DNA from: Clostridiales bacterium UBA6468
GTDB taxonomy: Bacteria; Bacillota; Clostridia; Oscillospirales; Oscillospiraceae
Assembly: GCA_002436765.1 (NCBI GenBank)
Contig: DJNI01000077.1
Coordinates: forward strand, 34,104-47,574
DNA: 13,471 nt
Direction of reading: 5' to 3'
A program made the translations under genes and the position numbers. Position 1 is the stretch's first letter, and each line of letters opens with the position of its first letter. Of the stretch, positions 13,359-13,471 are shown in pieces. The notes beneath the pieces were generated by a model. The model was not told where the DNA came from, did not search any database, and was given only the letters and a program-made list of their open reading frames with translations.

Positions 13359-13471
13359 ATGGAAGCACCTGTTTCAAGAAAGTGGAAGACCGTTGACATG
13401 GCGTATATCGCCCTGTTTGCCGTTCTGATGGCGGTCTGTTCCTGGATCTCCATTCCTGCGGTCGTCCCCTT
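13359..13471 (+). CDS. bioY: Biotin transporter BioY, N-terminal part (partial)
   Basis: The first 37 codons of a gene cut by the window end. The peptide has a short charged head (MEAPVSRKWKTVDM), then a membrane helix AYIALFAVLMAVCSWISIP and VVP. This is the BioY start, where the first helix is followed by an IP-x-VPFT segment; the next residues fall off the edge. BioY is the substrate-binding S component of an ECF-type importer that takes up biotin. GGAGG (13346-13350) lies 8 bases before the ATG. The BirA box overlapping its promoter independently supports biotin-responsive control and hence the assignment. Whether an energising EcfA/EcfT module or biotin genes follow cannot be seen. Confidence 0.88.
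   Translation, partial: MEAPVSRKWKTVDMAYIALFAVLMAVCSWISIPAVVP

Overview
The window reads as chromosomal DNA of a GC-rich, Gram-positive, Clostridia-type anaerobe, most likely in the Oscillospirales/Ruminococcaceae range. The support is: strong AGGAGG-type ribosome binding sites on nearly every gene, AT-rich intergenic spacers with sigma-A promoters, a SpoIIQ-like sporulation peptidase, the clostridial EF-G-like GTPase, and a BioY biotin importer behind a BirA box. The lineage is inferred from gene content and style; no marker gene fixes it. I see no tRNA, rRNA, CRISPR array, transposase or phage gene. No gene-free stretch exceeds 300 bases; the longest, 9148-9416, holds a terminator and a promoter.

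Layout. 1-260: 3' end of aspS and its terminator. 286-1540: an ECF-like sigma factor with its own probable autoregulated promoter, translationally coupled (ATGA overlap) to a membrane-anchored probable anti-sigma factor. 1575-2309: a SpoIIQ-like M23/LytM protein with a possible sigma-F-type promoter. A bidirectional terminator at 2337-2360 separates it from the minus-strand block. 2365-3719 (minus): a TetR regulator and an overlapping CPBP intramembrane protease, driven by one promoter whose -10 lies in a palindromic operator. 3786-4076 (minus): a small unknown membrane protein. 4143-6053 (minus): ftsH. ftsH and rlmB fire divergently from 6054-6265.

6266-9196 (plus): rlmB, then a 680-residue membrane protein that looks like a catalytically dead P1B-type ATPase, closed by a strong terminator. 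9324-11526: an EF-G-like translational GTPase with its own promoter and terminator. 11572-12547: an unknown lipoprotein. 12567-13244: sfsA, whose ribosome binding site sits directly behind the lipoprotein terminator. 13271-13471: BirA operator, promoter and the start of bioY, cut by the window edge.

Most genes are housekeeping or membrane/envelope functions: tRNA charging, rRNA methylation, translation, membrane proteolysis, sporulation peptidoglycan and vitamin uptake. The outstanding item is the 7105-9147 protein. It keeps the 4+2+2 membrane topology and several landmarks of a heavy-metal P-type ATPase (His-Pro motif, glycine-rich N-domain loop, M4 proline, GD motif) but has lost the phosphorylation motif, TGE, CPC and GDGxND. 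It is a candidate pseudo-transporter or sensor with no function that I recognise.
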